Origin: Cellulosimicrobium cellulans
GTDB lineage: Bacteria > Actinomycetota > Actinomycetes > Actinomycetales > Cellulomonadaceae
Direction of reading: 5' to 3'
DNA length: 64,000 bases
Assembly: GCF_007679345.1 (NCBI RefSeq)
Contig: NZ_VEGH01000003.1
Coordinates: 186,001-250,000, forward strand
The notes beneath the pieces were generated by a model, which saw only the letters and a program-made list of their open reading frames with translations, was not told where the DNA came from and made no database searches. The position numbers were made by a program, and so were the translations under genes. This document shows, piece by piece, positions 7,802 through 15,015 of this stretch (within the stretch, counting starts at the first letter, position 1; every line of letters begins with the position of its first letter).

Positions 7802-8344
7802 TCACCAGGTCCGCCGCACGGCTGCCCTGCTGCCCGTGACGAGGCTCCGCTCCGGCACGTCCTCGACGACCACGGCCCCCGCCGCGACGACCGAGTCCCG
7901 GCCGATGGTCACCCCGGGCAGGATCGTCGCACCGGCGCCGATCCAGACGTTCTCGCCGACGTCGATCGGCCCACCGGTGAGCCAGACGCGCCGGTCCGCG
8001 GTGTCCACGGGGTGCCCGACGGTGATGAACGTGACCTTCGGCGCCACCAGCACCCGCGGACCGAGCCGGATGCCCGCGTAGTCGAGGAACGTGCAGTTCT
8101 GGTTCACGAACACCCGGTCCCCGAGGTCGAGGTTCAGGCCGTGGTCGGTGAAGAACGGTGGGTAGATCGTCACGCCGGCGGGCAGCGGCCGCCCCAGGAT
8201 CTGCTCCAGCAGCGCGGCGCGGCCCGCCTCGTCGTCGAACGGCAGGACGTTCAGCCGCGAGGTCAGCTCGGTGGCCCGCAGCACCCGCTCGGACATCGCC
8301 CGGAACTCGGGGCTCTGGATGCGCAGGAGGAGGTCGCCGGCCAT
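7802..8344 (-). CDS. Maltose/galactoside O-acetyltransferase-like hexapeptide-repeat protein
   Basis: A 180-residue left-handed beta-helix acyltransferase of the LacA/Maa type. The ATG at 8344 (MAGDLLLRIQSPEFRAMSER) is used; the frame begins 13 codons earlier. The N-terminal helix ends in LNVLPFDDEAGRAALLEQIL. Hexapeptide repeats follow in order: FVNQNCTFLDYAGIRLGP, VLVAPKVTFITVGHP (catalytic His), IDVGENVWIGAGATILPGV and IGRDSVVAAGAVVVEDVPE. It transfers acetyl from acetyl-CoA to a sugar hydroxyl. The acceptor is not identifiable. It is convergent with the XRE gene. Confidence 0.85.
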   Translation of the reverse strand: MAGDLLLRIQSPEFRAMSERVLRATELTSRLNVLPFDDEAGRAALLEQILGRPLPAGVTIYPPFFTDHGLNLDLGDRVFVNQNCTFLDYAGIRLGPRVLVAPKVTFITVGHPVDTADRRVWLTGGPIDVGENVWIGAGATILPGVTIGRDSVVAAGAVVVEDVPERSLVTGSRAAVRRTW

Positions 8345-8423
8345 GCGGCGATCCTCTCGCGCGCCGCCCGGCGGCCGACGCAACCCATCCGCGCGCCGCT
8401 GCGTCTTCTACGGTGTGACCACC

Positions 8424-9092
8424 ATGAGCAGCGCGGACGGCGTGGACTTCCTGCGCGAGCGGTTCGAGGCAGCCGGGCACGCGCCCCCCGCCCGACCGGC
8501 GGCCGACCCGCCCGGTGCCGACGAGGTCGCCCCCGTCGCGGTCGACCGCGACCGCCAGTTCACCGAGTTCGTCCGCCTCCACCAGGGCGACCTGCTCCGC
8601 ACCGCCTGGCTGCTCTGCGGCGACCGGCACCAGGCCGAGGAGCTCGTCCAGCAGGCGCTCGTGCGGACCTACAGCCGGTGGGGGCACGTCCGGCAGCGCG
8701 ACCCGCTCGGCTACACCCGCCGCGTGCTGGCCAACCTGCGCGTCGACCACTGGCGCCGCCGGCGGCGCGAGGTGCTGGTGCCGCCCGAGGACGTCGGGCC
8801 CGACAGCACGCCGCTGCACGGGCGGCCGCCGGGAGACCGCACCGGCGACCGGGACCAGCTCGTCCGGGCGCTCGCGACCCTGACCCCGCGGCAGCGCCGC
8901 GTCGTGGTCCTGCGGCACTTCCTCGACCTGTCCGAGGCCGAGGTGGCTGAGGACCTCGGCGTCAGCGCCGGGACCGTGAAGTCGACCGCCTCCCGGGCGA
9001 TGGCCGCGCTCCGCGCCGTGCTCGCCCCCGACGACACCGACGACACCGACGACACCGACACGGGCTCCGCCCGGGACGGGAGCCACCGATGA
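8424..9092 (+). CDS. SigE-family ECF RNA polymerase sigma factor
   Basis: A 222-residue sigma factor starting at the ATG at 8424 (MSSADGVDFLRERFEAAGHA). A non-conserved 45-residue N-terminus precedes region 2 (FTEFVRLHQGDLLRTAWLLC, AEELVQQALVRTYSRW, YTRRVLANLRVDHWRRRRRE). Region 4 lies near residues 150-200 (LTPRQRRVVVLRHFLDLSEA, EDLGVSAGTVKSTASRAM). The phrase RTAWLLCGD and the region 4 sequence are typical of the actinobacterial SigE family. The C-terminal tail is a short DDT repeat from a 9-bp tandem. The stop overlaps the next gene by 4 bases, so it is co-translated with a membrane partner. Confidence 0.9.
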   Translation: MSSADGVDFLRERFEAAGHAPPARPAADPPGADEVAPVAVDRDRQFTEFVRLHQGDLLRTAWLLCGDRHQAEELVQQALVRTYSRWGHVRQRDPLGYTRRVLANLRVDHWRRRRREVLVPPEDVGPDSTPLHGRPPGDRTGDRDQLVRALATLTPRQRRVVVLRHFLDLSEAEVAEDLGVSAGTVKSTASRAMAALRAVLAPDDTDDTDDTDTGSARDGSHR

Positions 9093-10075
9093 GCGCCCCC
9101 GACGACGACCTCGCCCGCCGCCTCCGCGCCCGAGCGGACGCCGAGGCGCCCGCCATGTCCGTCGACCTCGCCGCGGTCGTGCGCGGCGGCCGGCGGCGGC
9201 GCCTGGCCCGCGGTGGCGCCGCGCTCGCCGTGGCGGCGCTGGCGGTCGCCGGCACCTGGTCCGGGGTGCGCGCGCTCGACACTGCACCCCACGAGGTCCA
9301 GCCCGCGGGCACCTCCTCCCCCGCACCGACCCTGACGGAGGCGGACCTGCACGCCGAGGTCGACCCGGTGGCCGGCACGATCACCTTCCCGCTGGCCCGG
9401 TACGACCTGACCGAGGACGAGTGGTCCGTCGTCTGGCGCGCTCGCACCTGGGCGGGCTGGCGCTGCGCCGAGGAGGCGATCGGCCGCCCGATCGCGTGGC
9501 AGACGCCCGTACCGGGCGATCCGCCGAGCGACAGGACGTACGGGGTGTGGAACCTCGCCGAGGCGCAGCAGTACGGCTACGCCATGCCGGTCGAGGGCGG
9601 TCGGAGCGGAGGACCTGTCGACCCCGACGTGCCGATGTCCGTGTGGGACGCCTGCAACGCGTCGGCCGCCGTGCAGGCGATGAGCCCCGAGGTCGACGCC
9701 AGCGACGAGCTCGCCGCCGCTCTCCGGACCGCCTCCGAGGCGGCCGACGCCTCGGAGGCGAGCCGCGCCGCCGTCGCGGACTGGACCGCGTGCCTCGCCG
9801 AGCACGGGCTCGAGCCGGCCGGAGGCGATAGCGGGTACGCCGTCGCCGGGGCCTCGTCGAACCGGTGGGACCGGGACTCGGTCGCGCTCGCCGTGACGGA
9901 CGTGCAGTGCAAGACGGCCGTGGACTTCGTGCAGCGGATGGCCGACGCGGACGCCGCGGCGCAGGCGCCGGTGCTCGTGGCGTTCCGCGACGAGCTGGAG
10001 GCGCGGCTGGCGCACCAGCGGGCGGCCGTCGAGGCGGCGGAGGCGTACCTCGCGGCGCATCCCGAGATCCCCTAG
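9089..10075 (+). CDS. Single-pass membrane protein, putative anti-sigma partner
   Basis: A 328-residue protein whose ATG overlaps the sigma-factor stop (ATGA). The N-terminus is short and cytoplasmic (MSAPDDDLARRLRARADAEA, then RGGRRRRLARG), followed by one membrane segment (ALAVAALAVAGTWSGVRAL, about residues 47-65) and a long extracytoplasmic domain with several cysteines (GWRCAEEAIG, VWDACNASAA, WTACLAEHG, VQCKTAVDF) and a helical C-terminus. This is the layout of anti-sigma factors encoded with SigE-type sigma factors, but no zinc HxxxCxxC motif is present. Its role is inferred only from position and topology. Confidence 0.7.
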   Translation: MSAPDDDLARRLRARADAEAPAMSVDLAAVVRGGRRRRLARGGAALAVAALAVAGTWSGVRALDTAPHEVQPAGTSSPAPTLTEADLHAEVDPVAGTITFPLARYDLTEDEWSVVWRARTWAGWRCAEEAIGRPIAWQTPVPGDPPSDRTYGVWNLAEAQQYGYAMPVEGGRSGGPVDPDVPMSVWDACNASAAVQAMSPEVDASDELAAALRTASEAADASEASRAAVADWTACLAEHGLEPAGGDSGYAVAGASSNRWDRDSVALAVTDVQCKTAVDFVQRMADADAAAQAPVLVAFRDELEARLAHQRAAVEAAEAYLAAHPEIP

Positions 10076-10162
10076 CCCGGGCGTGCCGCACCACGTCGTG
10101 GTCGAGCGCGGCCAGCGAGCGGGCGACGTCGCCGCGCAGGGCGGCCGCGCCGGCGGCGCCTG

Positions 10163-10195
10163 CATCAACATCGCGTTGACAACACTGCGTTGATG
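10163..10195. promoter_or_regulatory. Three-half-site operator upstream of the phosphohistidine cassette
   Basis: CATCAAC (10163-10169), GTTGAC (10175-10180) and GTTGATG (10189-10195) lie within 33 bp. The first and third are perfect inverted copies. The first and second form a dyad TCAAC-N5-GTTGA. The second and third are direct copies 14 bp apart. The TTGACA here also resembles a -35 box. The site ends 7 bases before the cassette's first ATG, as expected for autoregulation. Confidence 0.5.
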
Positions 10196-10202
10196 TCCTG
10201 TC

Positions 10203-10580
10203 ATGGGTGCCATGCCCGACGACCGGACCCGCGCCGCGGACCTCGACTCCCACCGCACCGTCCTCCTGCGCGCCGGGGGCGCCGCCCTGCCCGCGCGCCC
10301 CTGGCAGCACGGCGCGCAGCCGCCGAGCGACGGCGACCTCGTCAGGCTGGGGGCCTGGCTCGCTGCCGACCCCGCTGTCGGACCCGACGTCGTGACCGCC
10401 GGGCTCGGCCTGCTCACGGCGGCCCGCGCCGAGCTCGACCAGATCGAGGCCGCGCTGCTGTTCGCCGCGCGCGGAGCGGGGATGACGTTCCAGGAGATCG
10501 CGACGGCCCTCGGTCTCGGGTCCGGCCAGGCCGCCCAGCAACGCATGGCGCGCGTGCTCTCCCGGGCGGACCGGGCGTGA
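10203..10580 (+). CDS. Small helix-turn-helix protein, first gene of phosphohistidine cassette
   Basis: A 125-residue protein, MGAMPDDRTRAADLDSHRTV. An internal ATG at 10212 is an alternative start. A helical N-terminal half (SDGDLVRLGAWLAADPAVGP) leads to a C-terminal HTH, ELDQIEAALLFAARGAGMTF followed by QEIATALGLGSGQAAQQRMA, which resembles sigma region 4-like DNA-binding proteins. The stop overlaps the next GTG by 4 bases. A compact dyad/direct-repeat site lies directly upstream, so it is probably the local regulator. No effector is evident. Confidence 0.78.
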   Translation: MGAMPDDRTRAADLDSHRTVLLRAGGAALPARPWQHGAQPPSDGDLVRLGAWLAADPAVGPDVVTAGLGLLTAARAELDQIEAALLFAARGAGMTFQEIATALGLGSGQAAQQRMARVLSRADRA

Positions 10581-11650
10581 CCGGTGTCGTCCCGCTCCGG
10601 GCCGCCGGCGCGCGGTGCGGCACCAAGGCCCGCACCCTCGGGCGTCTGCTCCGGGCGGGTCTCGCCGTCCCCGACGGCGTGGTGATCCCCCGCGCGCTCG
10701 ACACCGGGTGGCGGCACGACCTGGCTCGGCACCTGGGCGACGTCGGGGCGGACACCTTCGCGGTCCGGTCGTCCTCGTGGGCGGAGGATGGTGCGCACGC
10801 CTCGTACGCGGGGCAGCTCCGCACGGTGCTGCACGTCCCCCGGGCCGAGGTCGAGGACGCGGTGCGCGAGGTCGCGTCGGCGACGGCCGCGGACTACGAG
10901 GCCGCGCTGGACCTGCCGGTCGGTGGTGGCGTCGCGGTGCTCGTGCAGCCCATGCTCGCGCCGGTGGCGGCGGGCGTCGCCGTCACCCGGCACCCCGTCA
11001 CCGGCGCGGTCACGACGGTCGTCGAGGCCGTGCCCGGGCTGGGCGGGCCGCTCGTCTCCGGCCGCGCCGACCCCGAGCGCTGGCAGGTCGACCGCGGCGG
11101 CCGCGCCCGCGTCGACCGCGCCCGCGACGTCCTCTCCCCGCCCCGGGCGGAAGCCGTCGCCGGCCTGGCCGAGAGCGTCGAGCGCCTGCTGGGCGGCCCG
11201 CAGGACGTCGAGTGGGCGCTCGACGCCGGGGGCACCGTGTGGACCCTTCAGGCCCGGCCCGTGACGACGAGAGCGGCGGCCCGGCCGGGCCCCGGGGTGC
11301 ACGACGCCGGCACCGCGGGGGGTGCGCTCCTCGGCACCGGTACACCGGCAGGGCCCGGGACGGCGCGCGGGCGGGTGCGCGTCCTGCGCGGCCTCGACGA
11401 CCTGCCCGCGTTCCTGCCGGGCGAGGTGCTGGTCTGCCGCGCCACCTCCCCCGCCTGGACCCCCGCGCTCGCCCGCGCCGCCGCGGTGGTGACCGAGGCC
11501 GGCGGCGTGCTCTCGCACGCCGCGATCGTGGCACGCGAGCTGGGGGTCCCGGCCGTCACCGGCCTGGCGAGGGCACGGGACCTGCCGGACGGTGCACTGG
11601 TGCGGGTCGACGGCTCGGCGGGGACCGTGCACACGGTGGTGACGTCGTGA
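10577..11650 (+). CDS. PEP synthase/PPDK-like phosphotransferase lacking an acceptor domain
   Basis: A 357-residue enzyme starting at the GTG overlapping the previous stop. The N-terminal two-thirds is a PPDK_N ATP-grasp domain: GTKARTLGRLLRAGLAVPDG, FAVRSSSWAEDGAHASYAGQ, VAVLVQPMLAPVAAGVAVTR, VEAVPGLGGPLVSGR and VEWALDAGGTVWTLQARP. The C-terminal 90 residues are the swivelling PEP-utiliser domain, with the phosphohistidine motif TEAGGVLSHAAIVARELGVP. It has the two end domains of rifampicin phosphotransferase joined directly, without the roughly 400-residue middle domain, and lacks the PEP-binding barrel of PpsA. ATP use and phosphorylation of that histidine are likely; the phosphate acceptor is unknown. 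Confidence 0.85.
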   Translation: MTGVVPLRAAGARCGTKARTLGRLLRAGLAVPDGVVIPRALDTGWRHDLARHLGDVGADTFAVRSSSWAEDGAHASYAGQLRTVLHVPRAEVEDAVREVASATAADYEAALDLPVGGGVAVLVQPMLAPVAAGVAVTRHPVTGAVTTVVEAVPGLGGPLVSGRADPERWQVDRGGRARVDRARDVLSPPRAEAVAGLAESVERLLGGPQDVEWALDAGGTVWTLQARPVTTRAAARPGPGVHDAGTAGGALLGTGTPAGPGTARGRVRVLRGLDDLPAFLPGEVLVCRATSPAWTPALARAAAVVTEAGGVLSHAAIVARELGVPAVTGLARARDLPDGALVRVDGSAGTVHTVVTS

Positions 11651-12243
11651 CCGCGGCACCCGCGCTGCTGCCGGTGCTGCACGCGCTGCGCGTGCGGGGC
11701 GTCGCCGACGCGGGCGCCGTCGCGGCCCGCGCGCTGCTGCCCCGCGCCGCCGTCGAGGCCCTGCTCCTGGACGCGGAGGCGGCGGGGCTGGTCGCGCGCG
11801 TGCCGTTCGCCGGCCCGCAGGACTGGTCGCTGACCGAGCACGGGACCACCCACGGCGAGGCGCTGCTCGCGGCGGAGCTCGACGCCCTCGGCGCGAGGAC
11901 CGTCGTCCGGGACGTCCTCGACGCGTTCGGGCCGCTGAACGACCTGGTGACCGGGGCCTGCACGCGCTGGCAGCTCACCGAGCTGGGACTCGGTGGACCA
12001 CCTGCTGCCGTGGCGGACGTCCTGCGGGATCTCACCCGGGCCGCGGGGGGACTCGCCGTGACGGAGGCACGGCTGGCCGACCGGCTGCCCCGGTTCGCGG
12101 GCTACCACGCCCGGTTCGTCACGGCCCTGGACCTGGCCCGGGACGACGCGGCGTGGATCGCCGGCATCGACCGCGACTCCGCGCACCGGGTCTGGTTCGA
12201 GCTGCACGAGGACCTGCTGGCGACGCTCGGGACGCGCCGCTGA
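11647..12243 (+). CDS. Winged-helix protein partner of the phosphotransferase
   Basis: A 198-residue protein with a GTG that overlaps the phosphotransferase stop by 4 bases. The N-terminal 80 residues form a winged helix (LLPRAAVEALLLDAEAAGLV, DWSLTEHGTTHGEALLAAEL). The C-terminal part is helical and has the conserved tail HRVWFELHEDLLATLGTRR that I recall in proteins encoded beside PEP-utilising enzymes in actinobacteria. The middle segment RWQLTELGLGG looks like a second wing. It may be a regulator that senses a product of the enzyme, or an acceptor or adaptor protein. Neither is shown. Confidence 0.72.
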   Translation: MTAAPALLPVLHALRVRGVADAGAVAARALLPRAAVEALLLDAEAAGLVARVPFAGPQDWSLTEHGTTHGEALLAAELDALGARTVVRDVLDAFGPLNDLVTGACTRWQLTELGLGGPPAAVADVLRDLTRAAGGLAVTEARLADRLPRFAGYHARFVTALDLARDDAAWIAGIDRDSAHRVWFELHEDLLATLGTRR

Positions 12244-12318
12244 CCCCGCGGACCCGGGCCGGTGGGTGGGAGTGCCTACGCTCGGTGCAGCGAACGGATC
12301 CGACGAGGAGGCCCGGCG

Positions 12319-12945
12319 ATGCGGGTGACGACCACGACGCACGTCTCGCTCGACGGCGTGCTGCAGGGCATGGGCGCCGCCGACGAGGACACCCGGGGCG
12401 GGTTCGTGCGCGGCGGGTGGGCGCTCGGCTCGGGAGACCCCGCGGTCGGCGACCTGGTCGCGGCGGAGTACGCCGGCGCGGCGGCGTTCCTGCTCGGGCG
12501 GCGCACGTACGAGATCTTCGCGGGGTACTGGGGCACGTTCCCGGACCCCGCGGCGCACCCGGTCGCGGCCGCGCTGCACGACAGGCCGAGGTACGTCGCG
12601 TCCCGCACGCTGACCGACCCGGCGTGGTCCGGCACGACGGTGCTCGCGGGCGACCTGGCCGCCGCGGTGGGCCGGCTCCGGGCGACGGGCGACGGCGACC
12701 TGCTGGTGCCCGGCAGCGGCGCTCTGGTCCGCTGGCTGCTGGCGCACGGCCTGGTCGACCGCATGACGCTGCTGGTCTACCCGGTCGTCGTCGGGCAGGG
12801 GACGCGGCTGTTCCCGCAGGACGGCCCGGACCTGCGCCTCACGCCGGTGTCGTCCACGACGACGCCCGGCGGCGTGACGGTGCAGACCTACGAGCCCGCG
12901 GGACGGCCGGTGTACGCCGGGACGGGACCGCACCCCGACGCGTGA
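12319..12945 (+). CDS. Dihydrofolate reductase-like (RibD C-terminal domain) protein
   Basis: A 208-residue protein starting at the ATG at 12319, 7 bases after GAGGAG. MRVTTTTHVSLDGVLQGMG is the usual opening of the DfrA/RibD-C family. FLLGRRTYEIFAGYW, KYVASRTL-type PRYVASRTLTDP, LLVPGSGALVRWLL and LLVYPVVVGQGTRLFP mark the NADPH-binding fold. These stand-alone proteins are NADPH-dependent reductases of unknown substrate; the true folate and riboflavin enzymes are usually elsewhere. It stands alone downstream of the three-gene cassette. Confidence 0.88.
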   Translation: MRVTTTTHVSLDGVLQGMGAADEDTRGGFVRGGWALGSGDPAVGDLVAAEYAGAAAFLLGRRTYEIFAGYWGTFPDPAAHPVAAALHDRPRYVASRTLTDPAWSGTTVLAGDLAAAVGRLRATGDGDLLVPGSGALVRWLLAHGLVDRMTLLVYPVVVGQGTRLFPQDGPDLRLTPVSSTTTPGGVTVQTYEPAGRPVYAGTGPHPDA

Positions 12946-13024
12946 CGCCGGATGCCGCCGAGGCGGCGGGGGCCGAGGGTCGCGCGCGCCCCGGACCGCG
13001 GCAGAACCGGTGACGCGGTGCCGC

Positions 13025-13508
13025 TCAGACCCCGGACGCCCCGAGCACCAGCGCGTGCCAGGCACCGGGGCGCTCGGCGCCGTACCCGGAGACGCCGACG
13101 CCCAGCACGCCGGTCGCGTCCAGCGCCTCGTCCCGCGCCTCCGGCCCGCACGGCACGTCGCGGAACGCGAGCACCTCCGTCCGCGTGCCGCCCGCGGCTG
13201 CCTCGGTCGTGACCGACACGTCGAAGTCGAGCGTCCCCTCCCCCTGGCACGACAGCCGCACGCCGTCGAGGCGCGCCGTCGCCGCGAAGTCGAGCGAGAT
13301 CTGCGCCGGGGCCCGTCGGCGCGGGCTCTCCGGCGTCCACCCGCCCGGTCGCGGAGCCGAGCAGCCCGCCGGGCGGCGGGGCGTCGTCCTGGTCGGCCAT
13401 CCAGGCGCTGACCTCCTCGGGGGTCGGCCCGGTCGGCGCGGTGCACGCCGCGGCCAGCAGGGCGAGGACGGCCGCGGCGGCGGAGCGCGCGACGGGTGCC
13501 GGGGTCAT
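13025..13508 (-). pseudogene. Lipoprotein gene with an apparent -/+1 frameshift
   Basis: From the ATG at 13508 one frame encodes a signal peptide with a C after LLAAA (MTPAPVARSAAAAVLALLAAA), then PTPEEVSAWMADQDDAPPPG. Past about base 13335 this frame turns arginine-rich and unlike a protein. The neighbouring minus-strand frame instead continues as a plausible secreted domain (APAQISLDFAATARLDG, LSCQGEGTLDFDVSV, VLAFRDVPCGPEARDEALD) down to a stop at 13025. Together they make one normal lipoprotein of about 160 residues with a single frame change near 13300-13345. It could be a real pseudogene or an assembly or base-call error. Confidence 0.6.
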
Positions 13509-13542
13509 GCGACCACGCTAGCCGCCGGACGCCGACCGCGAC

Positions 13543-13617
13543 GGCGGTTCGCGGGGTCGGCTGGGCGGTTCGCGGGGTCGGCTGGGCGGTTCGCGGGGTC
13601 GGCCCGGCGGTTCGCGC
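13543..13617. repeat. 21-bp tandem repeat, 3.5 copies
   Basis: The unit GGCGGTTCGCGGGGTCGGCTG occurs at 13543-13563, 13564-13584 and 13585-13605 (the last ending CCC instead of CTG), then a partial copy follows. It fills the gap between the divergent lipoprotein (13508) and HNH (13740) genes. No gene is supported on either strand here. Confidence 0.85.
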
Positions 13618-13739
13618 TGCGCCTGCGGCGCGGGGTGGTCGCACCGCCGCCTCGCGGCCGGCGCAGGGGCGGGAGCTCTGGCGGGGTACCAGCGCCGGGC
13701 AGGCGCGCCGGCGTGCGGTGCCCGACGTAGCGTCGGCCC

Positions 13740-14120
13740 ATGTCCACCACCGGCCCCCGACGCTCTCCGCGCGCGGAGCGGCTGCGCCTCGCCGTCGAAC
13801 GGGACGGCGCCCGCTGCGTCTGGTGCGGGCGGGCGTTCGGCCCGCTCGTCCCGCCGACGCGCGAGCACTTGGTGCCGCGCGCCAAGGGCGGGCCGTCGTG
13901 GCTCGAGAACGAGGTGCCCGCGTGCCGCCGGTGCAACGCCGAGCGCGGCCACCGCGGCGTCGTCGAGTGGCTCGAGGAGTGCGCACGCCGCGGCTGGGCC
14001 CCGGACGGCGACGCCGTCGCGCGCTCCCTCGACGCCCTCGCCGCGGCCATCGGCGCGCGCGGGGGTCAGCGCCGGGCGCGGTCGTACGTCACGGCCCAGC
14101 TGCGCCGGCTGCGGCGCTGA
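13740..14120 (+). CDS. HNH endonuclease family protein
   Basis: A 126-residue protein, [20 protein letters not shown]. It carries the zinc-stabilised HNH fold: CVWCG (first Cys pair, near residues 27-31), REHLVPRAKGG with the catalytic His, and LENEVPACRRCNAERGHRG, which contains the Asn and the second Cys pair. The C-terminal helices (SLDALAAAIGARGG, RSYVTAQLRRLRR) are a common companion of small actinobacterial HNH proteins. It may nick or cleave DNA; no phage or restriction genes are nearby to suggest a pathway. Confidence 0.88.
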   Translation: MSTTGPRRSPRAERLRLAVERDGARCVWCGRAFGPLVPPTREHLVPRAKGGPSWLENEVPACRRCNAERGHRGVVEWLEECARRGWAPDGDAVARSLDALAAAIGARGGQRRARSYVTAQLRRLRR

Positions 14121-14300
14121 CCACGGCCACCCGGCGCTCGCCCCCGCGCCCCTCGCGACAACCCCGTCGGGCGAGCACCCGCCGGATGCTCCCTCGACGC
14201 GTCGAGCACCCGCTCGGCGCGGGTGGCTGCGCGCCGGTGCCCCGAACGGCGGCGCCCCGAACCGCCGCGCCCGGAACCGCCCCCGTGCCAGGGTGGTCCG

Positions 14301-14951
14301 GTGACGTCGTCGCTGATCCGCTGGCTGGACCGCGTGAACGCCGCGCACCCGTGGAGCCACAACGAGGCGTACCGCCCGTGGGTGCTCCGCCGGGTGCCGC
14401 GCGGCGCCGTGCGGGTCCTCGACGTCGGCTGCGGTACCGGCGGGCTCGTGCGGGCCCTCGCCGCGCGGGGCGCGGAGGCGCACGGGGTCGACGTGGACGC
14501 CCCGACGATCGCCACCGCCCGTGCGCTCTCGGCGGGGCACCCGCGCGCCTCGTTCGCCGTCGCGGACACGCTGGGTGCGACCACCGGGTCCCCGGCCTAC
14601 GACGCGGTGACGGCGGTGGCAGTCCTGCACCACCTGCCGCTCGACGAGGCCCTGACCCGGTGGTGCGCGCTGCTCCGGCCGGGCGGGGTGCTGGTGGTCG
14701 TCGGCTGCTACCGCGAGGCGACCCGGCGGGACCGGGCCGTGTCCGCGCTCGCGATCCCCCTGAACGTCGTCATGGGGCTCGTCCTCGCGCGGAGGGCCGA
14801 CGCCGCCCGGGTCGCGATGGCGGCTCCCGCCCGGCCGCCGGACACCACGTTGGCGGACGTCCGGCGGGCGGCGGCCCGGCTGCTGCCCGGGGCACGCGTG
14901 CGCAGACGGCTGTTCTGGCGGTACACGCTGGTGCACCGCGTACCCGGCTGA
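14301..14951 (+). CDS. Class I SAM-dependent methyltransferase
   Basis: A 216-residue methyltransferase starting at the GTG at 14301 (VTSSLIRWLDRVNAAHPWSH). The earlier in-frame codons encode only a low-complexity stretch. Motif I is VRVLDVGCGTGGLVRAL (about residues 39-55), then HGVDVDAPTI, a typical ribose-binding acidic loop, and AVAVLHHLPLDEAL with LLRPGGVLVVVGCY. The N-terminus NAAHPWSHNEAYRPWVLRRV is shared by uncharacterised actinobacterial small-molecule methyltransferases. The C-terminal part includes a hydrophobic stretch (VSALAIPLNVVMGLVLARRA). The substrate is unknown. Confidence 0.85.
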   Translation: MTSSLIRWLDRVNAAHPWSHNEAYRPWVLRRVPRGAVRVLDVGCGTGGLVRALAARGAEAHGVDVDAPTIATARALSAGHPRASFAVADTLGATTGSPAYDAVTAVAVLHHLPLDEALTRWCALLRPGGVLVVVGCYREATRRDRAVSALAIPLNVVMGLVLARRADAARVAMAAPARPPDTTLADVRRAAARLLPGARVRRRLFWRYTLVHRVPG

Positions 14952-15015
14952 GCGGCCTCCGGGTGCCGGACACCCCGGTCCACCCGCCGCGCCGCCGGCG
15001 GCCCGGACGCGGCGC

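Noticed and set aside
10080-10165. Helical-looking minus-strand fragment (LRGDVARSLAALDHDV) after the sigma partner gene
   Set aside because: No start codon, ribosome binding site or continuation; too short to call a gene remnant.
10577-11650. Assignment as rifampicin phosphotransferase
   Set aside because: The central rifampicin-binding domain of about 400 residues is absent; only the two end domains remain, and no RAE-like palindrome is upstream.
8711-11659. Minus-strand open frame of 982 codons
   Set aside because: It is the antisense shadow of the sigma, membrane-partner and cassette genes; composition is Arg/Ala/Gly/Pro-rich without any domain, while the plus-strand genes have clear motifs.
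13543-13617. Repeat array considered as CRISPR
   Set aside because: Contiguous 21-bp units without spacers and no cas genes in the window.
13740-14120. HNH gene as part of a restriction or phage system
   Set aside because: No methyltransferase specificity gene, integrase or phage gene adjoins it; the nearby methyltransferase at 14301 looks like a small-molecule enzyme.
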